DNA of 64,000 nucleotides from Sipunculus nudus (lineage: Eukaryota > Annelida > Sipuncula > Golfingiida > Sipunculidae). Below the pieces are notes generated by a model. It did no database searches, was not told the DNA's origin, and saw only the letters and a program-made list of their open reading frames with translations. Positions 23,903 to 35,400 of this stretch are shown piece after piece. The stretch covers positions 56,985,676 through 57,049,675 of the forward strand of contig CM049316.1 of assembly GCA_026874595.1 (NCBI GenBank). Direction: 5' to 3'. Positions within the stretch are counted from its first letter, which is position 1, and every line of letters begins with the position of its first letter. The position numbers and the translations under genes are program-made.

Positions 23903-24110
23903 CAGAAGCGGATCGGGGGGGGGGGGGGTCCAGGGGGTCCGGACCCCCCCCCCCCCCTTTTTTCGTCAGAAACAACGTTTTTTTAGACGTTCAGACAAAA
24001 TTTTGCCGCCTGGACCCCCCCTTTTTCAGACCTGAGGACCTTTTTTTAGGGTTTTCATTTGTCCTCCTGGGTTGGACCCCCCTTTTTCCTAAATTCTGGA
24101 TCCGCCCCTG
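23903..24110. mobile_element. Short GGATCC-ended element, copy c
   Basis: It starts AGAAGCGGATCGGGG and ends TTCTGGATCCGCCCCTG. It shares GACCTTTTTTTAGG, GTCCTCCTGGGTTGGACCCC-type phrases with copies d and e, and with the reverse of copy b. Confidence 0.8.
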
Positions 24111-24239
24111 ATCACAGCGGCCTAATATAATATTGAAAGGTCTTTTTTGAGTATAAAATATGAGACTATACAAGGTCACAATCCTAAACCTTACTATTAG
24201 TGCCCCCTTCACGGACATCATGAGGCGAAAGGGCACAAA

Positions 24240-24402
24240 CCAATAAACAACATGACGCTCAGCTGACTGGGAAGAGATTCGCAAAAAGAAATTTTATCAT
24301 CAGAATGGTAGTATATACTCATTCAACTGAAGCATCAAACAGATTAACCAACAGGCCAAGATTAAGTCTGTATTTATAAATCTCAGAAATAGAGAAAAAA
24401 AA
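24240..24402. repeat. Composite repeat, left end (inverted match to 5059-5260)
   Basis: It begins at CATGACGCTCAGCTGACTGG and runs through GATTAACCAACAGGCCAAG to AATAGAGAAAAAAAA at the Helitron-like insertion point. It matches the reverse complement of 5059-5240, so the composite occurs twice in opposite orientation about 19-22 kb apart. Confidence 0.8.
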
Positions 24403-25867
24403 CTAGAATACGGGTAGCCGACAAGTGACTATGTGTATCTGCCAAAATCAGAATGGAACGGGTGAAATGAGGCATGGGTTGAGTGGCAAGGGGAAATAGA
24501 GTGAGGTATGTTGCATATTAGCATGAATGTCTGCAGCCCAAATGTGTATGTAGGTTCTGCCGCCTACCACAAATCCAGAAAGCTGTCCAAGTTGTATATA
24601 TATGCGAAATTTTAGGCAGAAAAGTCAAACCACTACATGTACATGAGTGATTTTAGCCCACGGCAGACAAACAGACAGACACTGTGCAAAAATGGTTGCA
24701 GGTGGCCCCTCCAGTTTTGTTTATGAAAAAGACCTATGTGAGATCTAAACACATGCACATTTTTTTCCCAATCGGTCAAATGGTTCCTGGGATATGAGCT
24801 TGGATGTGTGCAGCGTTAACTAGAATTTAGGTGGCGCCACCTGTCATAAAATCAAGAAAGCTGTCCAGGATGTATAAACCTGCAAAATTTTAGGCAGTTA
24901 TGTCAAACCACTACAGAGAAATGAGTGATTTTAGGCCACGGCAGACAAACAGACAGACGCTGTGCAAAATGTGCAAAAATGGTTGCAGGTGGCCCCTCCA
25001 GTTTTATGTATGATAAAGACCTATGTGAGATCTATACACATGCAAAATTTTGGCCCAATCGGTCAAACGGTTCCCGAGATAAGAGCTTGGATGTCTGCAG
25101 CGTAAACTATAATGTAGGTGGCACCACCTATCATAAAATCAAGAAAAAGCTATCCAGGATGTATAGAACTGCAAAATTCTAGGCAGATATGTCAAACCAC
25201 TGCCGAGATATGAGTGACATTGTCCCACGGCAAACAAACAGATGGACATTGTGCAAAAATGGTTGCAGGTGGCGCCACCAGTTTTGCGTATGATAAAGAG
25301 CTATGTGAGATCTATACACATGCAAAATTTTGGCCCAATCGGTCAAAAGGTTCCCGAGATAAGAGCTTGGATGTCATCAGCGTGAACGTGAATGTAGGTG
25401 GCGCCACCTGTCATAAAATCAAGAAAGCTATCCAGGATGCATACGCATGCCGAATTTCAGGTGAATTAGTCAATTCACTGCAGAGATATGAGTGATTTTA
25501 ACCAAAGGCAGATGAACAGATGGACACTGTGCAAAAATGGTTTCAGGTGGCGCCACCATTTTTATGTATGTTATAAAGCTATCCAAGGGGCAACTTTGTA
25601 TAAATTTTATTTCCTGATCGGTCAAACGGTTCCCGAGATATGAGGGTTTATGTGTGGAAACAGACGCACAAATGGACGCTGGGAGAGGAAAGGTCAGAGG
25701 TCAACACAAATTGGTTAGGCACCAGTTCACATGTGACCCAATAATTGGAGTAAGTTTAGGAAAATCAGTCTATTAGTCTCAGAGGAGTTCTCTGGAAACG
25801 AACGCGGCGGCGGCGGTGGAACCCGGTCAAAAACATAGTATCCGCAAAACTTCATTTTGGCGGATAC
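24403..25867 (-). mobile_element. Helitron/Helentron-like element, copy 2 (inverted)
   Basis: Read on the minus strand, the 3' end has a stem-loop (TAGTCACTTGTCGGCTA), then CCCGTATTCTAG and a T flank. The 5' end lies at a GTATCCGC..GGCGGATAC hairpin near 25840-25867, next to a (CGG)n stretch. Inside are about ten ~150-bp half units with GGTGGCGCCACC or variants and phrases such as TCAAACGGTTCCCGAGATA. The flanks are again the 336-bp repeat unit, at the same internal position as copy 1, so both copies descend from one insertion. Confidence 0.7.
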
Positions 25868-27290
25868 AAAAATACAGGTGGCTCCACCAGTCTGCAGAAA
25901 CGAATAAAAACACTTAATGGTCAATATCCATGCAAAGAATCATGGTGATTTCCGCATTAGTTGTTCAGATACTTCAGCTTTTGTAACAAATTGTCCATTA
26001 TTCTGAGGGATACTTCGGAGTCCGATAGCTTGAAGGATATGGGTAACAGAGACCTAATTTCAAGTTTCCACAGGCACTATTCATTGGCCTACTTGCATTA
26101 CAAGAATGAAGATACTTGGTCCAGTTGTTGCGATTTGTACCCTGTTGACCACATCTTTAAAGGTCTCAACAAAGAGAAAAAAATCGTAAAATTTAAAAAA
26201 AAATAGAGGTGGCGCATCCCAGTCTGCAGAAACTGATGGAACAGCTCATGATCTATATGTATGCCAAAAATCATGACCATCAGTGTTGTAGTTATTGAGA
26301 TACTGCAGTTTTTGTATCAAATTTTCCAATATTCTGGGGGGTATTTTGGAGCCATACAGCTTAAAGAATATGGGTAACAGAGACCTTATTTCAGGTTTCA
26401 TGGAGACTTTTCATGGGTCTCCCTGTGTGTCAAGAATGAAGATTCTAGGTCCAGTCCTTATGATTTGTGCCTTGTTAACAGATGTTCATATCTTAAAAGG
26501 TCTCAAAAATAGAGAAAAAAAATTGTAAAAAAAAAACGAACAAATACAGGTGGCGCCACCAGTCTGGAGAAACTGATGAAACACTCCATGATCAATATCC
26601 ATGCAAACAATTATGGTGATCTCTGTATCAGTTGTTCAGATACTTTAGATCTTGGACCTCTCAGTGTGTCAAGAATGAAGATTCTAGGTCCAGTCTTTAT
26701 GATTTGTGTCCTGTTAACAGCTGTTCTCAAAAAAAGAGAAAACAATTCGTAAAAATTGAAAAATACAGGTGGCGCCACCAGTCTGCAGAAACTGATGAAA
26801 CATCTCATGATCAATACGTATGCCAAAAATCATGACCATCAGTGATGTAGTTTATGAGATATTTAAGTTTTTGTATGAAATTTTTGACTATTCTGGGGGG
26901 TACTTTGGGCCTTATAGCTCAAAGGATATGGGTGACAGAGACCTAATTTCTGGTTTCCATGGAAACATCTCATGATCAATACGTATGCCAAAAATCATAA
27001 CCATCAGTCAAGTACTTAATGAGATACTAGAGTTTTTGTATGAAATTTTTTACTTTTCTGGGGGGTACTTTGGGGCCCCATAGCTCGAAGGATATGGGTA
27101 ACAGAGACATAATTTCCGGTATCCAAGGAGATTTTTCATGGACCTCTCAGAATCCCAAGTAACAAGGTTCTAGGTCCAGCGGTTACGATTTGTGCCTGGT
27201 TAACGGACGGGCAGACGGACGACGGACAAAGAGTGATCGCTATAGCTCATATAACTTTCAGTCAGCTGAGCTAATAAAATGGAGCAGAGC
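25868..27290. repeat. 336-bp-type repeat units, inverted relative to 1-3880
   Basis: About four diverged units in reverse orientation, each with GGTGGCGCCACCAGTCTGCAG or a variant (26207, 26551, 26769), end in a GGACGGGCAGACGGACGACGG tail, GTGATCGC and CAGTCAGCTGAGCTAA. The same tail recurs at 27560-27640. Confidence 0.85.
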
Positions 27291-29460
27291 TGGTGCCACT
27301 AATCTTTTTAAAAGATTAAAAAAAATATCAAAGATCTTCCAACAAAAAGTTTTTTTAAAACAATCCACCCAGCGTTTCTTGAGATATCAGACCATTTTAA
27401 TGTTTTCCATTTAATTTCTGGGTTGCTCTATCACGCCCCATAGCTTGCAGGATATAGGTCACACTGACCTTATTTCAGTCAACAAGAAGATATTTTATAA
27501 CCCCTGAGAATACACATGCAGTTTCATTATCCTAGCCTTTACCGTTATGATTTGTGCCCTGCTAACGGACGGACAAACGGAAGGAAGGGCGACGTACAAA
27601 GGGTGATCGCTACAGCTCAGCATAACTGAAAGTGAGCTGAGCTAAAAAAAAACATGGCTTTACTGCATCCATTACACTTTTATTTGCCCGATGATTATAT
27701 TTTTTTAACAAGTGAATACACTAAGGGGTGTCCATTTAACTTTGGTATTTATGAATATATAATTTCACTTAAATTTCATATTCGGCATATTCAGGCATGT
27801 GATTCCTTAGAATTAACAATTACCCAAAACTACACAGGCTTCATGCCTGAGTATAAAACCTACCGTTTTCTGCTTTCAAGGTCAAGTCACAATGGATTTA
27901 GGCTACATTGGCTTATAAGCAAGTCTTTACTGGATTTGGGTTAATTAGGGGAAAAGCATTGACTTCTCATTCTCTCACTGCTTTTGGTAGTAAATTACTC
28001 TTTTTTATTATCAAAATTGATTATCAACTTTGAGTTTGACCAATGACATTATTTCGCTGTAATGATATGAGGGTAAATTATATATCAGTGTTGCACTGCA
28101 GCTAGTCAGTCTAAAATGGGTCGATCACCGTGACTCCCTTAAGCTTAGAAACTAGGCTATCTATTCTTATTATTCTACTTGTCTTTATCGCTGTTTTGCG
28201 TTAAACCAAAATATCCAGTTTTCATCATTATGTATGTAAGTCACTATGCAGCTTTAGGTTCACCTTAATCTTTGGTCTGAATGTCATGTTACATTGAAGT
28301 GATTACCTGCTCCATATTGCAACTACATACATGTAACCTTAGATTTGCGCTTCCTGTATTTGCGATCGGAAATACAAGTTTATCTATTATCGCTGTATAA
28401 ATATGCACCTTCATACATAAATAACATCTATAGGTGCTATGCACATTAAGTGTAATATCGTACCCCTTCTCGTGTAGTGGCAGGTTAATTTGTAACGATT
28501 ATAGCGTCTTTTACATGTCCATGTGATAACTGGGTAACATCCAATGCATGGCCTCCACAGCATCTTGACACACAGATCGACGACAGTGTGATTAAAATGA
28601 TTATAGAATGAAAAAGACATCACGGCTAACCAACGTCACACCTGTTTCGCATAAACGACGGAAGACTGATTGACTGATTCATTATATTCAAGAGTTAAGA
28701 AGAACTTGGAGAGAAAATCCACTCCGACCATATCGAAGAGCTAAAGTTTAATTTATAGTTAAACCCCGCCTTGCAATAATACCATTTCTTGGTCCGAAAT
28801 ATTTGTTGTTGTCTCAATAATAAATAGCAAAAATTATGATCACTCTGAATTGAGAATAAAATAGAGCAATACCTGATAAGGGTGAGCTACTTGATAATTT
28901 TAACGGTCCGCACGTATATTGGCTTCTTATGATAAATGCTCAAAGCTAACAGTTTGTGTCTGTATCTGCCAAATGTGCGAGGGTTTGGCTCAGTATCGCT
29001 CAATCTGCTTTGCTTTGGTGTGCACATTTGTCATAATGCACACGGTCAGTTCAGTTTTTATTTATTTGTTGGCAACACCTATTACAATAATAGCATCGGT
29101 AACATAAATACACAGTTTCAAGAGATACCGACGTTTATAAATACAAGAGTAAATATCTTCTTTTTTACATAAATCACATTCGAATGTCATTTTTTTTCAC
29201 TGACGTCATCTATATGTAACAGGCATTTCTATATACCACCTTTATTGATTACTTCAGGTCCCAATATATATTGACATAAACACCGTTAACTGTTTAACAT
29301 TTGGAACTCTAAACACGTGTGTATTGGCACCTTAATTACCAGACACCCCAATACTTACATACATTAATTACGTGTATGTTATTCTAATACATGTATGTCG
29401 GTATTCATTCAAGGAATGTTTAGGAACTGAAGCTTTTATCTTTATTATCTTCTGGGTCCA
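27291..29460. other. Intergenic, no gene recognised
   Basis: After another repeat tail (to about 27645), the sequence is AT-rich with no repeat structure or exon that I can support. It separates the 5' side of gene 1 from the 3' end of gene 2. Confidence 0.35.
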
Positions 29461-29468
29461 TCAGCCGA

Positions 29469-29498
29469 TCATTGCAATGGGAAATTCTGCTTGACGTA
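29469..29498 (-). CDS. RNF31-like: Gene 2 terminal exon (10 codons with stop)
   Basis: The acceptor TTTCTGTTTCAG is excellent; the exon reads YVKQNFPLQ and stop. It matches gene 1's terminal exon in length, phase and pattern. Confidence 0.75.
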   Translation of the reverse strand, partial: YVKQNFPLQ

Positions 29499-32400
29499 CT
29501 GAAACAGAAAATTGACATGATAAACACACACTATATATACCACCTGTAGTATCAATTGTGTTTCGAATTAAATAAAACACTCCATTCCTTGAAAATAAAA
29601 TGTAAAAGGTAAAACATTTTGAATGTTCTAGTCTCCAGTAGGTAATCGTCTGTGATATTTCGAGGGTCGCGACCAAATTCTCTCCGGAGAATTGCTTTCA
29701 GTTGCTCAATGGGCATTACATGTGCTGGATCTAATCCGTTTGCCCTGATGATCTTATTAAGATATTCAGTGCAAGGATGGCTAAAATTAAAAATTAGCAA
29801 AACAGTAACAAAAATGTTTCTGCAGATGGAATGGCATCTTAAAAAATAATTTAATTCCAGAAAAACTACAAAAGTCTTAAAAATACAATTGCAAGTGTAC
29901 CATGATCAGAAGATAAGACATTAATGTCCTTACCAAAGTTTAGTTTCTACCCAAACTTTATCTTCCAATTCCTGCTGGCTACAGCCACGCATCTCAGCTT
30001 CCTTTTTCCAACCAATCCACGTATCCCAAATATTCTACATCTTGAGCATTATCCCACTGATCGGGAATAAATTAATCATTTACCTAATTTCATATCACAG
30101 AGCTTGAGTTTCCTGAAAGCATAGTTATATTAAGAATACTAATATTGAAGCAATCTGTAAATATGACATCTATAATATGCAATGAAATTAAATTTATTAT
30201 ACAAAAAATTCAGTAACACATCTAACTCTATGCTCTAACCAAAATTAGCCGGCAATGGAAACCGAGAACGATCATCATTTTTATGACGTCTGTCACATAA
30301 AGGTAGTAAGCTACATAGCATATTAACTTCTATTCTTTCTTCTTTGGTGTAAATGATATGAAATTCTAATACTTACTTTTAGGAATGCCCTCATTTTCAA
30401 ACGAGGGCACTGTCTCACATAGAAGATACGGTCACGTGGATGATGACAGTGGGGTTCCCTGGAACATTCAGCCGTTCTAGTGCATCTCTGTAATATAATT
30501 TACTCTGTTATTATAAGTACCAACACAATGGTACTAAAACAGTATTGAGGACGTAATGTTACTATTGTAAACAATCGTGATATGATAGGATGTATTATTA
30601 GATGTTAATCGTTTTCACCTGTAAGAAAGGTCCTTTACATCCATCACAGAACTGGAATGAGCAGTTGAAGCACTTCCGCTGGGAGAAGGCCCCAAGTTTT
30701 ATGTAACATACACCACTGCACTTTGGACAGTCTTATTTTAAGACTAGATGTGTCGGAACGACACGAATGCCCCCGCCTGGGGCAAATAAGAAACATTTGT
30801 TAAATTTTGTAAAAATTTTTAAGTTCAGGAGGTGTTGTATGGTCAAAAGAAGGTCAATAAGGGCAAAATGCAAACTCGATCTGTAAAGGGTCCTTATCAA
30901 GCAACACACCAAAAATCAAGCCAGTATCTGCAGGCATTGTGAAAAAAGTCCATATATGTGCATTTTTCATAAAATTTTCTGTCTTTCGTGAAATTTTCTA
31001 TGTTCAGGATCTGTCATATGGTGAAAAATAGGTTAACTGGGACGAAACGCGAACTCAATCTGTAAGGGGTCATTATGCGCCCACAGACCAAACATTAGGC
31101 CAGTATCTGTAAGCATTGCATTGCGAAACTAGAATATTAGCAAAAGTTGGTAATCATTTATAAATTTAAATTGGAGAGGTATATACCATGTTTCATAACA
31201 ATCCACCAAATGCTTCCTGAGAAATAAGCTCCTTAGTTATTTTCTATACTAAGCTCTGTGACCTTGAAAAGTAGGTCAAGATCACCCATCTTTGAACTTG
31301 ACCAAGATTTTGTAAATATAATGCAATAGCACTGAAGAAATGAAGTTCCTGTGTTGAATACCTTTGGAGATATCCTGTACAAAAGGCCAAAATTGAAAAA
31401 ATCCGATAAAATTTCATTAAAAATTCAGAAATTGCAGGTGGCGCCACCAAAATTGTGCAGCACATACAGACCATCAGTCCCAATGATTCTAGTAAGTTTT
31501 GTGAAAATCCACAGAATGGTTCCTGAGATCTAAACTTCTGAGTGTTTTTCTATAATCAGCTCTAAAATGTAGAAAAATGGGTCAAGGTCACCCATCTTCG
31601 AACTTGACCGAGATTTTATCGATATACATCCTTACTGATGAAATAAAATTCCAACGGTGAATCCTTTTAGAGATATCCCGCTCACAAGGTAAAAGTTAAC
31701 AGACGCGGAACGGACGGACGGACAGACACCGGACAGACAGATGGACGGACGGACAGACGGACAGCTTGGGTGACGACAATAGCCCATAAGCCTATGAGCT
31801 GAGGGCTAAAAACGGCTGTACATGTGTATTTGTCATGAAGATTTCTATTTTTCATGAATTTTTCTAAGTTTAGGAGCCGTAAAACGCTCAAAAGTAGGTC
31901 AACCGGGACGAAACGCAAACTCGATCTGTAACTGGTCATTATCTGCCCACACACCACAAATCAGGCCAATATCTGCAGGCATTGCGAAAAAAAGTCCGTA
32001 CATGTGTATTTGTCATGAAAATTTCTATTTTTCATGAAATTTTCTAAGTTTAGGAGCCGTAAAACGGTCAAAAGTAGGTCAACCGGGACAAACGCGAACT
32101 CGATCTGTAACTGGTCATTATCTGCCTACACACCAAAAATCAGGCCAATATCTGCAGGCATTGCGAAAAAAGTCCGTACATGTGTATTTGTCATGAAAAT
32201 TTCTATTTTTCATGTAATTTTCTAATTTTAGGAGCCGTAAAACGGTCAAAAGTAGGTCAACCGGGACGAAACGCAAACTCGATCTGTAACTGGTCATTAT
32301 CTGCCCACACACTAAAAATCAGGCCAATATCTGCAGGCATTGCGAAAAAAAATTCCGTACAACTGTTTGATTTCGGAATGACGGAATGACGGAACGACGG

Positions 32401-35400
32401 AAGGACGGAAGGACGGACATGGGTAAAACTATATGCCCCGGCTTCTTTGTGGCGGGGGCATAAAAATATTAAACATATTCACACATATATTCATGGTTTT
32501 ATTTGACTTATACATCTGTACAGCAAATTTAATTTTCATTTCGGGGTTTTAGCAAATCCTGTCTAACATAGATAATGGAGATCTTAAGCTACTTGTAAAT
32601 GGTTTACTCTTTATTTGATCCTGAAACACTTATAAAAAAATCTCGTATCATCTATCCGGTAAAAAACTGCGCAAATGTTCAGACGTACATATGTTATGAT
32701 TCTTAATGTCTTTTGTGGCGTCTCTTTGAAGAGCCGTGTCTTATATCTGTCGGTACAAGACAAAGCACCAACCAAGAGACAACAGACAAGATATGCGAAA
32801 TCCAATTTTTAAATATAGTTAACATGGACTTAACAATCGAAAATTAATCGTTTTGTTATAGCCCAATGATTGATTAAGAAATGTTCGTAATTCTACTTCT
32901 TCCTGCTTGAAAATAATTTATACTGCATAACTTCCAGAATACAGAAATCTAGGGAAATTTTTAAAAATAACAAAAAAATAATGTGCTTCAGCGTTATTTA
33001 TATACACCTGAAGTGTAGGCCAGGAATTATGTTCATATTGGCAAAATATGCGGTTTTAAATATACTGTTTTAATTATACAAATATAATATTAAACGATTT
33101 ATCTTTCCTTTATTTTAGACAAAAGAGAAAATGTGATTTGAGATTTTCTTACATCAAGGGCATTGATGCCAGATTCCTCCACTGACCATGTGACAGTTTT
33201 ATTCACTGGCTTTCTGTCGCTATCAATCTCCTGGAATGCTGATGTAGGAACAGTGGCCCAAATGACTGAGTTGTAGCACATCAGACAAATGTTTGTTGTA
33301 ATAGGGTTCATGAAGGTGCATGTAGGACATTCCCTCTCTATTGTACTTTCATTTGTACTCGGAGGGTCCTTATAAAATTACAAGAAATGACACTTCTGGT
33401 ATCGACTGGGCGACTGGCATGAGGTTTAATCGATGTAACTTTTTTGTCGGGTTTTGTTTTTGATTTGTTGATACATTTAAGATTATGGTTACGGCAGTCT
33501 AGTGCATATCTCTGCTCACGAAAACTGAGTACACTGAACTCAAGTCAGTGGTTACATTTAAGAACCTGGTAAGAAAGCTTAAGTATATTTTCGTTCCACA
33601 ATGCTTGTTACCTTCGGCATTTAACAGCATTAAATATATATATATGGATAGTTTGTTTGTATTATTATTAGTATTAAGTTTTAAGTTCTACAAGGATGCA
33701 ATGAATGATAAGACAAGATCATAATATTGTATGCCTTATTCTCATTAAATGGTTTGATTTAACAAGTAACAAAACATTTGTAACGGGCGGATTTGTGGCG
33801 ACCCGGCCTTGAACCTACATAATAAAGCTCATTATTTCAAAATGAATATGCATGGATTTTGTTTGTCAATGAAAGCATATTATACAGGAAACATTAGTGA
33901 GGAAGGGAGAGAAGATCTAATTCTCACTCTCGTCTGCGTCATTACTAAAGTCACATACACTTTACATACAATGAAAGTAGAAGTTTTCATGCGCCACTCT
34001 AGGATTAGCTATCCATAACTTGATCCCAGACAGAGTAAGCGAGGTAAATAAAGTAATGGATTGTGGGATGGAATCTTTAAAGGGAATTAACAACAAAGAT
34101 TAAATAATAAAAAAAGTCGATTCGGCGAGATCAATGTTTAAGAGATAAATTTACCTTTGTCGTTGGTTTAGTCGTTTTTTTAATTGGAAGGTGCAGGTGT
34201 TCTGCGTAGGATGCACACAGTTTTGCATCAGATATGTTGACAGCCTGGCAACGCTCACATATAACTTCTTCCTCCTGCAAAACTCCAATGGTTTCCTTGT
34301 GAGACGGACAAAATAATCGACTTATTGTTTCCTATTAACAGAGTGTAGGACAGGAATCAGTTTAATAGTATTGATTCACTAACAGTAATTATCACGTCAA
34401 TAATATTATAGATTTATTCATTTAAACAATCTAACATTTTTATTGCTCATATCAAATAAACATATAGAGTGGGATATCCAAACATATTAAAAATAACTTT
34501 TAAGGCACGATCACCAGTCTGGTGGTACGAGTGGGACGTGTATCTTACTTGATTGTATATGAACAATAGTTCCCTTGATTGTAATATATTTATGAAAGGG
34601 TGTACATCACCTGCGACTTTATCATTGCTATGTAAAGACGTTAAATATGATCTTTCAACACGTGGAATGTACTTGTTACGATGGGTTCGAAAAGGTGAAA
34701 TATTCCGGATACTAACCCCTCGCAACGTTTTGTTGCGGCAGGGGATAAAGTAACGCCTCCGATCGTTCGTCCGTCTGTCCGTCCATCTATCCGTCCTGAA
34801 ATGTGTGCACCCTTTTTAGGCGAAACCGTTTGACCAAAACCTTCATCTTTTGGATTTGGCACATTTGGCTCCCCCACCCACCCTATCGATCTTGAGGTCA
34901 CAGGGTTAAAGGTCAAGGCCACGGGACCGACTTCTTGAAAGAGATTCTGGACCCATTTTAAGCCGAACCGTTTTACCAAAGCCTTTCATCTTGCATATAT
35001 GGATCTCACACCCATGTGAAGAATCCTCTTGATTTTGAGGTAACAGGGTCGAAGGTCAAGGCCAGCGGGATCCACTTCCTGAAAACCTTGTGAACACATT
35101 TTAAACGAGACTGTTTGGCTAAAACCTTGAATCTTGCACATACGGCTCACCCATCCACAGATAAGGACCATCTCTATTTTGAGGTCACAAGATCAAAGGT
35201 CACGGCAAATTCATCTACTTCTTGAAAAAGGTTTAGGATTCGTTAATAGTCAATTTGATGGAAACCTTTCAACTTTCACGTATGGCTCACTCACCCACGG
35301 ATGAAAACACCTTTAGTTTGAGGTATGAGGGTCAAAGGTCAAGGTCACAGAGCTGCCCTTGTCATTTTCCACTAGTGTCATACACCCAGTCAGTTATGCG

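Noticed and set aside
27291-29460. tRNA or rRNA genes in the intergenic gap
   Set aside because: I looked for A-box/B-box-like words and conserved rRNA stretches here and elsewhere in the window and saw none I could defend.
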